From assembly GCF_023715885.1 (NCBI RefSeq), contig NZ_JAMBOY010000001.1:1-64000 (forward strand): a stretch of DNA of 64,000 nucleotides. The letters run 5' to 3'. Below, one piece after another: positions 52,806 through 61,543 of the stretch (position 1 is its first letter; each line of letters opens with the position of its first letter). The position numbers were made by a program, and so were the translations under genes. This DNA comes from Microbacterium hydrocarbonoxydans (GTDB taxonomy: Bacteria; Actinomycetota; Actinomycetes; Actinomycetales; Microbacteriaceae). The notes beneath the pieces are model-generated. The model saw only the letters and a program-made list of their open reading frames with translations. It had not been told where the DNA came from and ran no database searches.

Positions 52806-54338
52806 ATGACTTCCGTCGAGGATGCTCTGAGCATCACTCGCACGGGTTCGGTCTTCGCCCCGGTCGCGGCCCCACGGGCCATCAAGCCGGTCACGCACAC
52901 GGTGGTCACACCGCGCGTGTCCGCAACGCTGGAGCGACGCCGCCAATGGGAGCGGCGTTATCGGATGCGACTGCGAATCTCGGATGCGGGGATCATCCTC
53001 TTCGCGGTCGCGCTCACCGCAGCGATCCAGCTGATGACCGGTGCCGCGGGGGAAGAGGCCCTGCGCAACGGCATCCTGCTGGGTTCGCTCTGGTATCTGA
53101 TGCTCAGCGCTCTGCATACGCGTGATGCAGCGCTGTTCCGCGCCAGCGCCACCGAGTATCGCGGCGTCGCGCACGCCAGCGGACTGGCGTTCGGGATCAT
53201 CGCCATGGTCGCTGTCGTGCTCGGCTGGGAGTCGATGCAGCTCGTGCTGCTCGTCGGCCTCCCGTTCGGCGTGCTCACGCTGCTCGTCACCCGATGGACG
53301 TGGCGGCACTGGCTGACGGCGCAGCGTGCGCAGGGGCGATTCGCCTCGCGCACGCTCGTCGTCGGCAACCGCGACGACGTGGAGTACGTCGTCCGCACAC
53401 TCCACCCGATCGGCGCATCCGGGCATCAGGTCGTGGGCGCCACGCTGCTCGACGGCAATGCGCGGGATGTCGAGGTCGCCGGCACGCATTTCCCGGTCAT
53501 CGGCAACGTGAACACCGTGTCGACGGTGGCGGCGGAGCTGGGCGCCGACACGATCATCGTGGCGAGTCGACCCGACGGCGAGCCGGACTTCGTGAAGAAG
53601 CTCAGCTGGCAGCTCGAGGGCACCGCCGCCGAGCTCGTGCTGTCCAGCCGTCTGACCGACGTGGCGGGCCCCCGCATCTCGTTCGCCCCGGTCGAGGGTC
53701 TGCCGCTGATCCAGGTGCAGATCCCTTCCTATGAGGGTGGGCAGCACATCCTCAAGCGCGCCCTCGACATCGCCGTCGCGACGATCGCACTCATCCCGAT
53801 CGCGCTGATCACGCCGCTCCTCGCGCTGCTCGTGAAGCTCGACTCGCCGGGTCCGCTGTTCTTCTTCCAGGAGCGGGTCGGACGCGACGGCCGGACGTTC
53901 AGGATCGTCAAGTTCCGCTCGATGAAGACGGATGCCGAGCAGCAGCTCGCCGCGCTCAAGGAGCAGAACGAGGGCGCCGGCCTGCTGTTCAAGATGAAGG
54001 ACGACCCCCGCGTCACCCGGGTCGGACGTATCCTGCGCAAGCTCTCACTCGACGAGCTGCCGCAGTTCTGGAACGTCCTCGTCGGCGACATGAGCGTCGT
54101 CGGCCCACGCCCTCCGCTGCCCTCCGAGGTGACCGCGTACGACGGCACCGTGTACCGCCGCCTGTACATCAAGCCCGGCATAACGGGCCTGTGGCAGGTC
54201 TCCGGCCGCAGCGATCTCTCCTGGGATGAGAGCGTGCGCCTCGACCTGCGGTACGTCGAGAACTGGTCGGTCATGAACGATCTGCAGATCATGTGGCGCA
54301 CCGCCAAGGTCATGGTGCAGCCCAGCGGGGCATACTGA
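52806..54338 (+). CDS. Polyprenyl-phosphate sugar phosphotransferase (WcaJ/PssY-like)
   Basis: 510 residues from ATG 52806. Four to five N-terminal TM helices (residues 55-165), a CoA-binding-like Rossmann domain (TLVVGNRDDVEYVVRTLHPIG near residue 180), a further TM near residue 325, and the bacterial sugar transferase domain: KRALDIAV, FFFQERVGRDGRTFRIVKFRSM, LRKLSLDELPQFWNVLVGDMSVVGPRPP and KPGITGLWQVSGRS. It transfers a sugar phosphate to undecaprenyl phosphate to start the repeat unit. The first gene of the polysaccharide cluster. The frame is open back to 52635, so a longer protein is possible, but it would run through the leader hairpins. Confidence 0.93.
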   Translation: MTSVEDALSITRTGSVFAPVAAPRAIKPVTHTVVTPRVSATLERRRQWERRYRMRLRISDAGIILFAVALTAAIQLMTGAAGEEALRNGILLGSLWYLMLSALHTRDAALFRASATEYRGVAHASGLAFGIIAMVAVVLGWESMQLVLLVGLPFGVLTLLVTRWTWRHWLTAQRAQGRFASRTLVVGNRDDVEYVVRTLHPIGASGHQVVGATLLDGNARDVEVAGTHFPVIGNVNTVSTVAAELGADTIIVASRPDGEPDFVKKLSWQLEGTAAELVLSSRLTDVAGPRISFAPVEGLPLIQVQIPSYEGGQHILKRALDIAVATIALIPIALITPLLALLVKLDSPGPLFFFQERVGRDGRTFRIVKFRSMKTDAEQQLAALKEQNEGAGLLFKMKDDPRVTRVGRILRKLSLDELPQFWNVLVGDMSVVGPRPPLPSEVTAYDGTVYRRLYIKPGITGLWQVSGRSDLSWDESVRLDLRYVENWSVMNDLQIMWRTAKVMVQPSGAY

Positions 54339-54342
54339 ATCC

Positions 54343-55542
54343 ATGAGCAAGGGGAACGCCCTCACCATCGCGATGGTGGGGACGCGGGGGGTGCCCGCAG
54401 CATACGGCGGTTTCGAGACGGCGATCGAGGAAGTCGGTCGCCGTCTCGCTGAGCGCGGTCACGACGTCGTCGTGTACACGCGAGGGTCGGAGCGCCGAGA
54501 GAAGGAATACCTCGGCATGCGCGTCGTGCACCTTCCCGCGGTACCCGTGAAGCAGGTGGAGACGCTGAGCCACACCGGCCTGTCGACGCTGCATCTGATG
54601 TTCCGCCGACGGCCGGATGCGACCTTCGTGTTCAACGCGGCGAACTCGCCGTTCCTCCCGCTTCTGCGGCTGCGCCGTGCTCGCGTCGCCCTGCACATGG
54701 ACGGCCTCGAGTGGCGCCGGTCGAAATGGGGCCCCCGAGGCAAGGCCTACTACCGCTGGGCCGAGCAGTTCGGCGTGCGCACCGCAGATGCGCTGATCGC
54801 CGACGCTCCCGGGATCGCCGACTACTACATGCACCAGTTCGCTGTGCCGACGGAGCTCATCCGCTACGGCGCACCGATCCTCGACGAGCCGCCCGCACGA
54901 GGGGTGGGCGAACTCGACCTCGAACCCGACGGCTACCACCTCGTCGTCGCGCGGTTCGAGCCGGAGAACCACGTGCGCGAGATCGTGCAGGGGTACCGCG
55001 ACAGCGATGCGACGCTGCCCCTCGTCGTCGTGGGCTCCGCGCCGTACAGCGCGGAGTACACGCAGGAGATCCAGCGGCTGGCCGACGGCGACGACCGCAT
55101 CCGACTCATCGGCGGAGTGTACGACCAGGAACTCCTCGACGCCCTCTACGCGAACGCTCTCACGTACGTGCACGGCCATTCCGTCGGAGGCACGAACCCC
55201 TCGCTCCTGCGCGCGATGGGTGCCGGCACCGCGGTGATCGCCTTCGATGTGCCCTTCAACCGCGAGGTGCTCGACGATGACGGCTGGTTCTTCGCCGACG
55301 CCGGCGATGTCGCCGCGCACGTGGTCGCAGCGGAATCCGATCCCGAGGCGACTCGTGCGATCGGCGCGCGCGCACGAGAACGCGCCCGTTCTGCCTTCCG
55401 CTGGGAAGACGTCGCCGACGCGTACGAGCGATTGGCGCACTCGCTTACGCTGGGCAATTCGATCCACCGGCTCGCACGCAGAGCCCGGCGAGCCGTCCAT
55501 GACTGGACGGGTGCGTCTCGCTCGGAGCCACATACGCCATGA
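54343..55542 (+). CDS. GT4-family glycosyltransferase with DUF1972 N-terminus
   Basis: 399 residues. IAMVGTRGVPAAYGGFETAIEEVGRRLAERGHDVVVYTRG is the DUF1972 N-terminal lobe typical of rhamnosyl/galactosyl transferases in capsule clusters. The C-terminal lobe has the GT-B donor site (HLVVARFEPENHV near residue 205, and GHSVGGTNPSLLRAMGAGTAVIAFD near residue 280, with the Glu position of EX7E not conserved in form). Soluble, membrane-associated. It starts 4 nt after the sugar transferase stop. Confidence 0.9.
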   Translation: MSKGNALTIAMVGTRGVPAAYGGFETAIEEVGRRLAERGHDVVVYTRGSERREKEYLGMRVVHLPAVPVKQVETLSHTGLSTLHLMFRRRPDATFVFNAANSPFLPLLRLRRARVALHMDGLEWRRSKWGPRGKAYYRWAEQFGVRTADALIADAPGIADYYMHQFAVPTELIRYGAPILDEPPARGVGELDLEPDGYHLVVARFEPENHVREIVQGYRDSDATLPLVVVGSAPYSAEYTQEIQRLADGDDRIRLIGGVYDQELLDALYANALTYVHGHSVGGTNPSLLRAMGAGTAVIAFDVPFNREVLDDDGWFFADAGDVAAHVVAAESDPEATRAIGARARERARSAFRWEDVADAYERLAHSLTLGNSIHRLARRARRAVHDWTGASRSEPHTP

Positions 55543-56690
55543 GCGCTCGACCACTACGCACCGTGCTACTCGCACACCCCGGTGCCGAGATGTTCGGCTC
55601 CGACCGCATGCTGCTCGAGAGTGTGATCGGCCTGGTCGATGACGGCATGAGGGTGGTTGTCGCGCTTCCCGGCCGCGGCCTACTCGACGAGGCGCTGCGC
55701 TCTGCGGGGGCGGAGGTCGTCGTCGTTCCCATGCTCGTGCTGCGCAAATCGTTGCTCTCGCCACAGGGGTTGCCGATCCTCGTTCGAGACGCCTTCAGGG
55801 GCCTGGGCGCGGCGTGGCGTCTGATCGGACAGCTTCGCCCCGATGCCGTGTACGTGTCCACGATCATCGCGCCGCTGTGGCCCCTCGTCGCGAGGTTGCG
55901 TCGCGTACGGTCCGTCAGTCACATACACGAGGCCGAGGCGTCGGGAAGCAGGCTCATCAACCGCATCCTGTACCTCCCCCATCTCGCCTCGCAGCGCACC
56001 CTGGTCAACAGCCGTTTCAGTCTCGAGACAATCCGCTCGGCGCTGCCATCGCTCGCCGAGCGTTCCGTCGTGGTGTACAACGGTGTCGCCTCTCCCGAGG
56101 ATCCACCGCCGCCGCGGGAGCGCATCAACGACCCGGTACGTGTTCTCTACGTCGGACGGCTGTCGCCCCGAAAGGGGCCTGATTTGGTGATCGAAGCAGC
56201 ACGCCTCCTTCGAACACGGAGGCGAGAGGTGACCGTGACTCTCCTCGGCGCAGTGTTCCGCGGGTACGAATGGTTCGAGGATCAGCTGCGCGAGCAGTCT
56301 CGCACGAGCGGAGTCAGGGTCGAGTTCGCCGGATTTCATCCCGACATCTGGCCCTTCCTCGCGGAGTCCGACGTCCTCGTCGTCCCCTCGCGCGTCGATG
56401 AGCCCTTCGGTAACACCGCCGTGGAGGGGGTACTCGCTCGCCGCCCCGTGATCGCCAGCGACAGCAGCGGGCTGCGCGAAGCAGCTGGCGGCTACATCTC
56501 GTCGCGCCTGGTCCCCGCCGGAGACGCGGAAGCGATCGCGGATGCACTCGTCGCTATCGTCGACACCTGGGGAGAGGCAGGCGCAAGCACTCAGGAGGAC
56601 CGAGCGGAGGCGCTGCGTCGGCATGCACCTTCGACTTACCGCGCGTCCATCGTCTCCGCGGTCCTCGGCGAGGGTCAGCCCCGGCGCTGA
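55539..56690 (+). CDS. GT4-family glycosyltransferase
   Basis: A 383-residue GT-B enzyme. N-terminal HPGAEMFGSDRMLLESVIGLVDDGMRV is the acceptor lobe; the donor lobe has VLYVGRLSPRKGPDLVIEAARLL near residue 205, FAGFHPDIWPFLAESDVLVVPSRVDEPFGNTAVEGVLARRPVIAS with the E-x7-E motif (EPFGNTAVE). It adds a second sugar to the repeat unit; sugar identity is unknown. It overlaps the previous gene by 4 nt (ATGA), and its end overlaps the phosphatase gene by 16 nt on the other strand. Confidence 0.92.
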   Translation: MSARPLRTVLLAHPGAEMFGSDRMLLESVIGLVDDGMRVVVALPGRGLLDEALRSAGAEVVVVPMLVLRKSLLSPQGLPILVRDAFRGLGAAWRLIGQLRPDAVYVSTIIAPLWPLVARLRRVRSVSHIHEAEASGSRLINRILYLPHLASQRTLVNSRFSLETIRSALPSLAERSVVVYNGVASPEDPPPPRERINDPVRVLYVGRLSPRKGPDLVIEAARLLRTRRREVTVTLLGAVFRGYEWFEDQLREQSRTSGVRVEFAGFHPDIWPFLAESDVLVVPSRVDEPFGNTAVEGVLARRPVIASDSSGLREAAGGYISSRLVPAGDAEAIADALVAIVDTWGEAGASTQEDRAEALRRHAPSTYRASIVSAVLGEGQPRR

Positions 56691-57313
56691 GGCTGCTCGA
56701 TCGAGGCAACATGCGCCTCAGGTCCGCTGTACGCGTCGGCGAACATCGACACGGCGTCCGACAGGGTCCGATAGACCTCGTCGTGCGTGCCGGTGTCCCC
56801 GATGTGGGCGTCCGGGATCGCGATTCCGTACTGCGCGCGGAGAGGGGAGAATCGGCGACGGCGGCGGACCGGCGGGAGGTCGACCATCCCGCGTTGCGCG
56901 TGCATGCGCGCTGCGAGCTCAGCGAGCGAGATGCCTCTCGCGTCCGCTCCGAGTGTTCGAGCGCTGTGCGCCGCCTCGACGAGTGTGAAGACGCGGGGAC
57001 GCGCGTATGGGTCGAGGCCAGCGACCGCCGAACGCTCTGCCGCCGAGGCGGTGAGAATCAGATCGGCCGAGGCGACGCTCTCCGCATCGAGACGAGCCGC
57101 CCGGTGTTCAGAGGCGAACGCCTCCCCGTCCGGCAGCGCCGAGATACGCTCTTCTGTGAAGCGGCACAGTGGATCGCCGTCTCGAGCTGTTGCGCCGAGA
57201 CTGCTGACGGACATATCGGGGAGCGCCTGGCTGAACAGAAAGGCGGCGAACGGCGACCGGCAGACATTGGCGGCGCAAACGATCAACAGGGAGCCGTCGG
57301 TTGCTTCAGACAC
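56675..57313 (-). CDS. Low-molecular-weight protein tyrosine phosphatase-like protein
   Basis: 212 residues. The phosphatase loop C-x5-R-S is present at the N-terminus (VCAANVCRSP, Cys near residue 13). The C-terminal region carries GDTGTHDEVYRTLSDAVSMF in place of the usual DPY segment. It is longer than typical LMW phosphatases (about 150-165), with an Arg-rich insert (PPVRRRRRFSPLR). In polysaccharide clusters such enzymes dephosphorylate the Wzc-type kinase. It is on the opposite strand to the cluster, divergent from that kinase-like gene. GTG start with GGAG upstream. Confidence 0.85.
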   Translation of the reverse strand: MSEATDGSLLIVCAANVCRSPFAAFLFSQALPDMSVSSLGATARDGDPLCRFTEERISALPDGEAFASEHRAARLDAESVASADLILTASAAERSAVAGLDPYARPRVFTLVEAAHSARTLGADARGISLAELAARMHAQRGMVDLPPVRRRRRFSPLRAQYGIAIPDAHIGDTGTHDEVYRTLSDAVSMFADAYSGPEAHVASIEQPQRRG

Positions 57314-57333
57314 AGCGGAGACTCCAACTCGGC

Positions 57334-57339
57334 TAGAGT
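57334..57339 (+). promoter_or_regulatory. Candidate -10 before the Wzz/Wzc-type gene
   Basis: TAGAGT in the context CGGCTAGAGTATCGAC, similar to the box at 52591. A small GGGCC/GGCCC hairpin (57356-57374) lies in the leader before the strong GGAGGGGG site. Confidence 0.4.
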
Positions 57340-57389
57340 ATCGACAGGGGATACGGGGCCATCTTAACAGGCCCGTTTTGGAGGGGGAT

Positions 57390-58805
57390 ATGACGGTCGG
57401 GGACTATCTGCGAGCCATCGTCCGCAGTTGGCTCGTCGTCGTCATCCTGGCGATTCTCGGAGTCGCAGGCGGCTACGGCTTCGCGAAGTTCACACCGGAC
57501 ACCTACCGGTCGACCGGGGCGGTGCTCGTGACGAGCGATCGCGGCGACAGCACCTCAGAGCTCGTGCAGGGCAGCGCCTATGTACAGAACCTGGTTGCCA
57601 CCTACGTCCTGCTGGCGCGATCGGAACTTGTCCTTCAGCCGGTCATCGACGAGCTCGACCTCGACACCACCCCTCGGGCACTCGCGTCGACGATCACCGC
57701 GTCCTCCCCGCTGAACTCGGTCGTGATCGAAGTCAGTGCGACGAGCGGATCGCCCAGGCTCGCGCAGAAGATCACCGAAGCCGCGATCGAGAGTCTCGCG
57801 ACCGTCGTCTCGAACGACGTCGCCCCTCAGACCGACGGCCAGCCCACGGTGCGGCTCACGGTCATTCAGAACGCCGATCAGCCGCGGTTCCCGTTCGCGC
57901 CCAGTACGCGTAACTACGCTCTCTTCGGCGGCCTGATCGGCCTCGGGCTCGGGATCGCCTTCGCGGTGCTCCGGGCTTTCGCATGGCAGACGGTCCGCAG
58001 CCGCGCGGACATCGGACGCCTGACGAGTGTTCCGGTGCTCGGAGAGGTCGTCGAGACCCGTCGCGGTACTCGGCTCCCCGCAGCCGTGTTGAAGGACCGA
58101 TTGGGCATCGAGGCCGAATCCGTGCGAGCGGTTGCCGCGAACCTCAACTTCCTCAAGGTCGACGGCGGTCTGAAGTCTCTCGTCGTGACCTCGGCCGCCT
58201 CCGGCGAGGCGAAAAGCTCTCTCGTGATCGCGCTCGGCTTGATGGTGGCCGAGTCCTCCCGTCGCGTTCTGCTCATCGACGCTGATCTGCGCAGCCCATC
58301 GCTCGCCGACTACACACAGCTCGACGGCGGCGTCGGGCTCACCAACGTTCTAATCGGAGAGGCCTCCCTCGCGGAGGCCGTGCAGGAGTGGGGCGCCGAG
58401 GGCCTTTGCGTCCTCACCAGCGGAGCCGACGCCCCCAATCCGAGCCAGCTCCTCACTAGCCAGCGCATGACGGATCTGCTCGAAGAGGCTCGAGCCGAGT
58501 TCGATTTCATCGTGGTGGATTGCGCGCCGTTGCTCGCTGTGACCGATGCCACGTGGCTGGGAAACCAAACGGATGGCGCGCTGCTGACCGTGCTCTACGA
58601 CAAGACCAGGACACACAATCTCGAGAAGGTCGTGAACGCCGCGAGCGTGGGCGGTCTGAATCTCCTCGGGGCTGTGCTGACGCGAGTGCCCCGCCGCGGA
58701 GTGAGCCGCTACGGGGTCGGCAGCTATGGTGCTCGCACACCCTCGGAAGTCGAGCGGCTGCGGCGCAGACTGGACCCGCGCGAGCGCTCCCGCACCACCT
58801 CCTGA
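57390..58805 (+). CDS. Polysaccharide chain-length determinant / tyrosine-kinase-like protein (Wzz-Wzc type)
   Basis: 471 residues. N-terminal Wzz domain with TM at residues 15-33, an extracytoplasmic part (ASTITASSPLNSVVIEVSATS), and a second TM near residues 180-200. The cytoplasmic BY-kinase-like domain follows: SLVVTSAASGEAKSSLVIALGLMVAE (P-loop region near residue 275), VLLIDADLRSP (Walker A') and FDFIVVDCAPLLAVTDA (Walker B). The P-loop reads GEAKSS, Ala replacing the usual Gly before Lys. The C-terminus has only two tyrosines (RYGVGSYG). GGAGGGGG precedes ATG 57390. Confidence 0.88.
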   Translation: MTVGDYLRAIVRSWLVVVILAILGVAGGYGFAKFTPDTYRSTGAVLVTSDRGDSTSELVQGSAYVQNLVATYVLLARSELVLQPVIDELDLDTTPRALASTITASSPLNSVVIEVSATSGSPRLAQKITEAAIESLATVVSNDVAPQTDGQPTVRLTVIQNADQPRFPFAPSTRNYALFGGLIGLGLGIAFAVLRAFAWQTVRSRADIGRLTSVPVLGEVVETRRGTRLPAAVLKDRLGIEAESVRAVAANLNFLKVDGGLKSLVVTSAASGEAKSSLVIALGLMVAESSRRVLLIDADLRSPSLADYTQLDGGVGLTNVLIGEASLAEAVQEWGAEGLCVLTSGADAPNPSQLLTSQRMTDLLEEARAEFDFIVVDCAPLLAVTDATWLGNQTDGALLTVLYDKTRTHNLEKVVNAASVGGLNLLGAVLTRVPRRGVSRYGVGSYGARTPSEVERLRRRLDPRERSRTTS

Positions 58806-58926
58806 CCCCCTCCCCCCAGGGGACGCACAGCGTTTGTGGAGCCGATGTTCAGGTGTGTCCCCGCGCGATGGTGCTAGGTTCGGCGGTGGCAGGGGGACCC
58901 GATATGCGGAACTGCTCAGGAATTTC

Positions 58927-61452
58927 ATGCTCTCTCACACCCATACGTATCCCTTTTTTCGACGCCTCACCCGAATCCCGACCGTCCTAGCCCTGGCGAT
59001 CGCGGTCATTCTCAGCACCGCAGTGCTGGCCACGCCGGCGCGCGCCGAAACCGGCTCCGACGCCTTCGCCGAGGATCATTTCGATCGGTCGACGAGCGGA
59101 GGCTGGGGAACCTCCACGACCGGCGGCGCGTGGTCCAGCAGCAACTCGTCGGCGCTCGGAGCGGATGCCGGGTCGGCGGCGTTCCGCCTGCTTCCGTCGT
59201 CATTCGCGGTCAACACCCTCGCCTCGTTCCCGGAACGGGACTCCGCCGTGGAATTCACGTTCTGGCCGTCCACCCTTCCCACGAAGGGGAACGGCGTGAC
59301 CACGTCCGCCGTGCTCCGTGCCGCCGACGGACACTCGTATCAGGCCCGCGCGAGAATCGCGCCGTCCGGTCGGGTCACCATGACGATCAGCCGCTACGAC
59401 GGAAGCACCTCGAAGGAGTCCGTCCTCGTCAGGGACACCGTGGTCATCTCCTCCGTCACCGCCTCCGACCGTTTCTCGCTCGAGTTCTCCGCGACCGGCG
59501 ACTCCCGGGTTCTGCTTGCGGCGCGGGTCTGGAAGACCGGGACGGCTGCGCCGGACTGGCAGCTCACCCACACCGACAGCTCGGCCCAACGTCTGTCCGG
59601 AGCGGGTGCCGTAGGAGTCGGCGCGTACCTCTCCTCTGGCACGTCCGCCCTCGACCTCCGCGTCGACGACTTCACGGCGCGCCACGTCAAAGAACCGGCA
59701 CCGACGCCCGAGCCCGAGCCTCAGCCGAACCCCCAGCCGAACCCGAACCCCCAGCCGAACCCGAATCCCCAGCCGAACCCGGGCCCCCAGCCGGGGGAGC
59801 CGACCCCCACCGCTCCCCCGGCATCCTCTGCGGGATCGGCGGCGGTCGGGTCGACGACTTACGCCGTGCCGTCCGACGCCTTGTTCGTCAAGGCCGGAGC
59901 GGCGCCGACCGGCTCCGGCTCCTCATCAGCGCCGTACGCCACGCTCGCGCAAGCGGTGGCGAAGGCGCCGTCCGGGTCGACGCTCGTGATCCGCGCCGGC
60001 ACCTATCGCGAGAGCGTCACGATCCCTCTCGGCAAGAAGCTGACGATCCAGTCCTACCCGGGCGAAGCAGTATGGCTCGACGGCGGCACGACCGTCACGG
60101 GTTGGCAGAAGTCCGGCGCGACCTGGGCGGTCAGCGGCTGGAAGCACGCCTTCGACCGGAGCGTCTCATTCAGCAAAGGCCGGGATGACACCTCACGCTG
60201 GACCGACTCCACCAATCCGTACGCGGGATATCCGGACCAGGTCTGGATAGACGGGGTCGCCCAGCGCCAGGTGGGCAGCGCCTCGCAAGTGCAGGCGGGT
60301 ACCTTCTTCGTCGACACCGCTCAGAGGAGACTCGTACTAGGGTCCGACCCGACCGGCAAGACCGTGGAGGCGAGCACCTTGCAGAAGGCCCTGACGATCG
60401 CCGGCAGCGGTACGACCGTGCGGGGTCTCGGGATCCGTCACTACGCGACGACCGTGAACCAGATGGGCGCGGTCACGGCGGAGGTGCCGAGGATCACCCT
60501 CGAGAACCTCGTGATCACCGAGAACGCAACGATCGGCCTCTACGCCTGGGCGGCCGACCACAGGTTCCGCAACCTCACGGTGACGGAGAACGGCCTCATG
60601 GGCATCGGAGCGAACAAAGCAGATCGGCTGTCGCTGACGAACTCGCGCGTCGATCACAACAACGTCGAGCACTTCAAGCCCGCGCCCGTCTCGGGCGGCA
60701 TGAAGATCACGGCGTCTGCCGACGTGATCATCGAGGACAACTCGTTTTCGCGCAACACGACGGCGGGTCTCTGGTTCGACATGTCGGCCTACAACTCGAC
60801 GATCATCGGGAACACTTTCGACGGCAACGGCCACTACGGCCTCGAGTACGAGGCGAGCGACAAGGCGGTTGTCGCGGACAATGTCTTCGCGAACGCCGGC
60901 CACACGGCGCTGATGATCTACAACTCCGGCAACGTACAGGTGTGGAACAACACCTTCACCGGCAACGCACGAAGTGTGTGGTTCATGCAGGATGAGCGTC
61001 GGCAGACTGATTCGTCGCTCGTCTCGCGTATTCCCTGGGTAGTGCGGAACGTCACCGTAAAGAACAACGTCATCTCGTACGGCTCCGGCTCGTGCCCGAT
61101 CCTCACGCAGGATCTCGAGCGCAAGTGGGACGGGAACGACTTCGGCATCACGATGGACTCGAACATCTACCATCGGGCGAGTTCGACGTCGCCGAGCAAC
61201 TTCGCCTGCTGGGCGAATGGATCCGCCGGGACGAAGAGCTTCAAGACGCTCGACGAGTTCCGCTCGCATACAGGCGGAGACGCGAAATCCACGTTGCTGC
61301 AGGGAACGAGCCCGCTGACGGCGACATTCCAGCTCACTGGCGCCACCGCCGACTTGGCGGCGCAGGTCGCGAGCCCGCTCCCCTCCGCCATCGCCTCTCG
61401 GATCGGCGGGGTCCTCGGGATGCCGATCGGGAGGATAGTGATAGGCGGCTGA
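58927..61452 (+). CDS. Secreted right-handed beta-helix protein with N-terminal LamG-like domain
   Basis: 841 residues. A signal peptide (about 1-46, ending ATPARA) is followed by a jelly-roll-like domain (FDRSTSGGWGTSTTGGAW to DDFTARHV, residues 52-255), a Pro/Asn-rich linker, and a parallel beta-helix from about residue 310 (APYATLAQAVAKAPSGSTLVIRAGTYRESVTI, then repeated coils such as NLVITENATIGLYAW, NSFSRNTTAGLWFD, NVFANAGHTALMIYN). The fold is shared by pectate lyases, epimerases and endosialidase-type enzymes. AGGAA precedes ATG 58927. Its location in a polysaccharide cluster suggests an enzyme that trims, modifies or binds the polymer. Confidence 0.85.
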   Translation: MLSHTHTYPFFRRLTRIPTVLALAIAVILSTAVLATPARAETGSDAFAEDHFDRSTSGGWGTSTTGGAWSSSNSSALGADAGSAAFRLLPSSFAVNTLASFPERDSAVEFTFWPSTLPTKGNGVTTSAVLRAADGHSYQARARIAPSGRVTMTISRYDGSTSKESVLVRDTVVISSVTASDRFSLEFSATGDSRVLLAARVWKTGTAAPDWQLTHTDSSAQRLSGAGAVGVGAYLSSGTSALDLRVDDFTARHVKEPAPTPEPEPQPNPQPNPNPQPNPNPQPNPGPQPGEPTPTAPPASSAGSAAVGSTTYAVPSDALFVKAGAAPTGSGSSSAPYATLAQAVAKAPSGSTLVIRAGTYRESVTIPLGKKLTIQSYPGEAVWLDGGTTVTGWQKSGATWAVSGWKHAFDRSVSFSKGRDDTSRWTDSTNPYAGYPDQVWIDGVAQRQVGSASQVQAGTFFVDTAQRRLVLGSDPTGKTVEASTLQKALTIAGSGTTVRGLGIRHYATTVNQMGAVTAEVPRITLENLVITENATIGLYAWAADHRFRNLTVTENGLMGIGANKADRLSLTNSRVDHNNVEHFKPAPVSGGMKITASADVIIEDNSFSRNTTAGLWFDMSAYNSTIIGNTFDGNGHYGLEYEASDKAVVADNVFANAGHTALMIYNSGNVQVWNNTFTGNARSVWFMQDERRQTDSSLVSRIPWVVRNVTVKNNVISYGSGSCPILTQDLERKWDGNDFGITMDSNIYHRASSTSPSNFACWANGSAGTKSFKTLDEFRSHTGGDAKSTLLQGTSPLTATFQLTGATADLAAQVASPLPSAIASRIGGVLGMPIGRIVIGG
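59710..59800 (+). repeat. Short tandem repeats encoding a Pro/Asn/Gln linker
   Basis: Repeated ccccagccgaacccgaa units encode PQPNPNPQPNPNPQPNP. The linker separates the N-terminal domain from the beta-helix in the secreted protein. Such tracts vary in length between strains. Confidence 0.75.
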
Positions 61453-61543
61453 TGACCCCTGCCCGACGGAGAGCCGTCATTGGTAGGCTTCAATCGCCAC
61501 GCACGAAGCGTGGGACTGCTGGGGCGGTGGGAGGTGATGACCG

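Noticed and set aside
59710-59800. CRISPR-like short repeats
   Set aside because: The repeats are contiguous, in frame and encode a PQPNP linker; there are no spacers.
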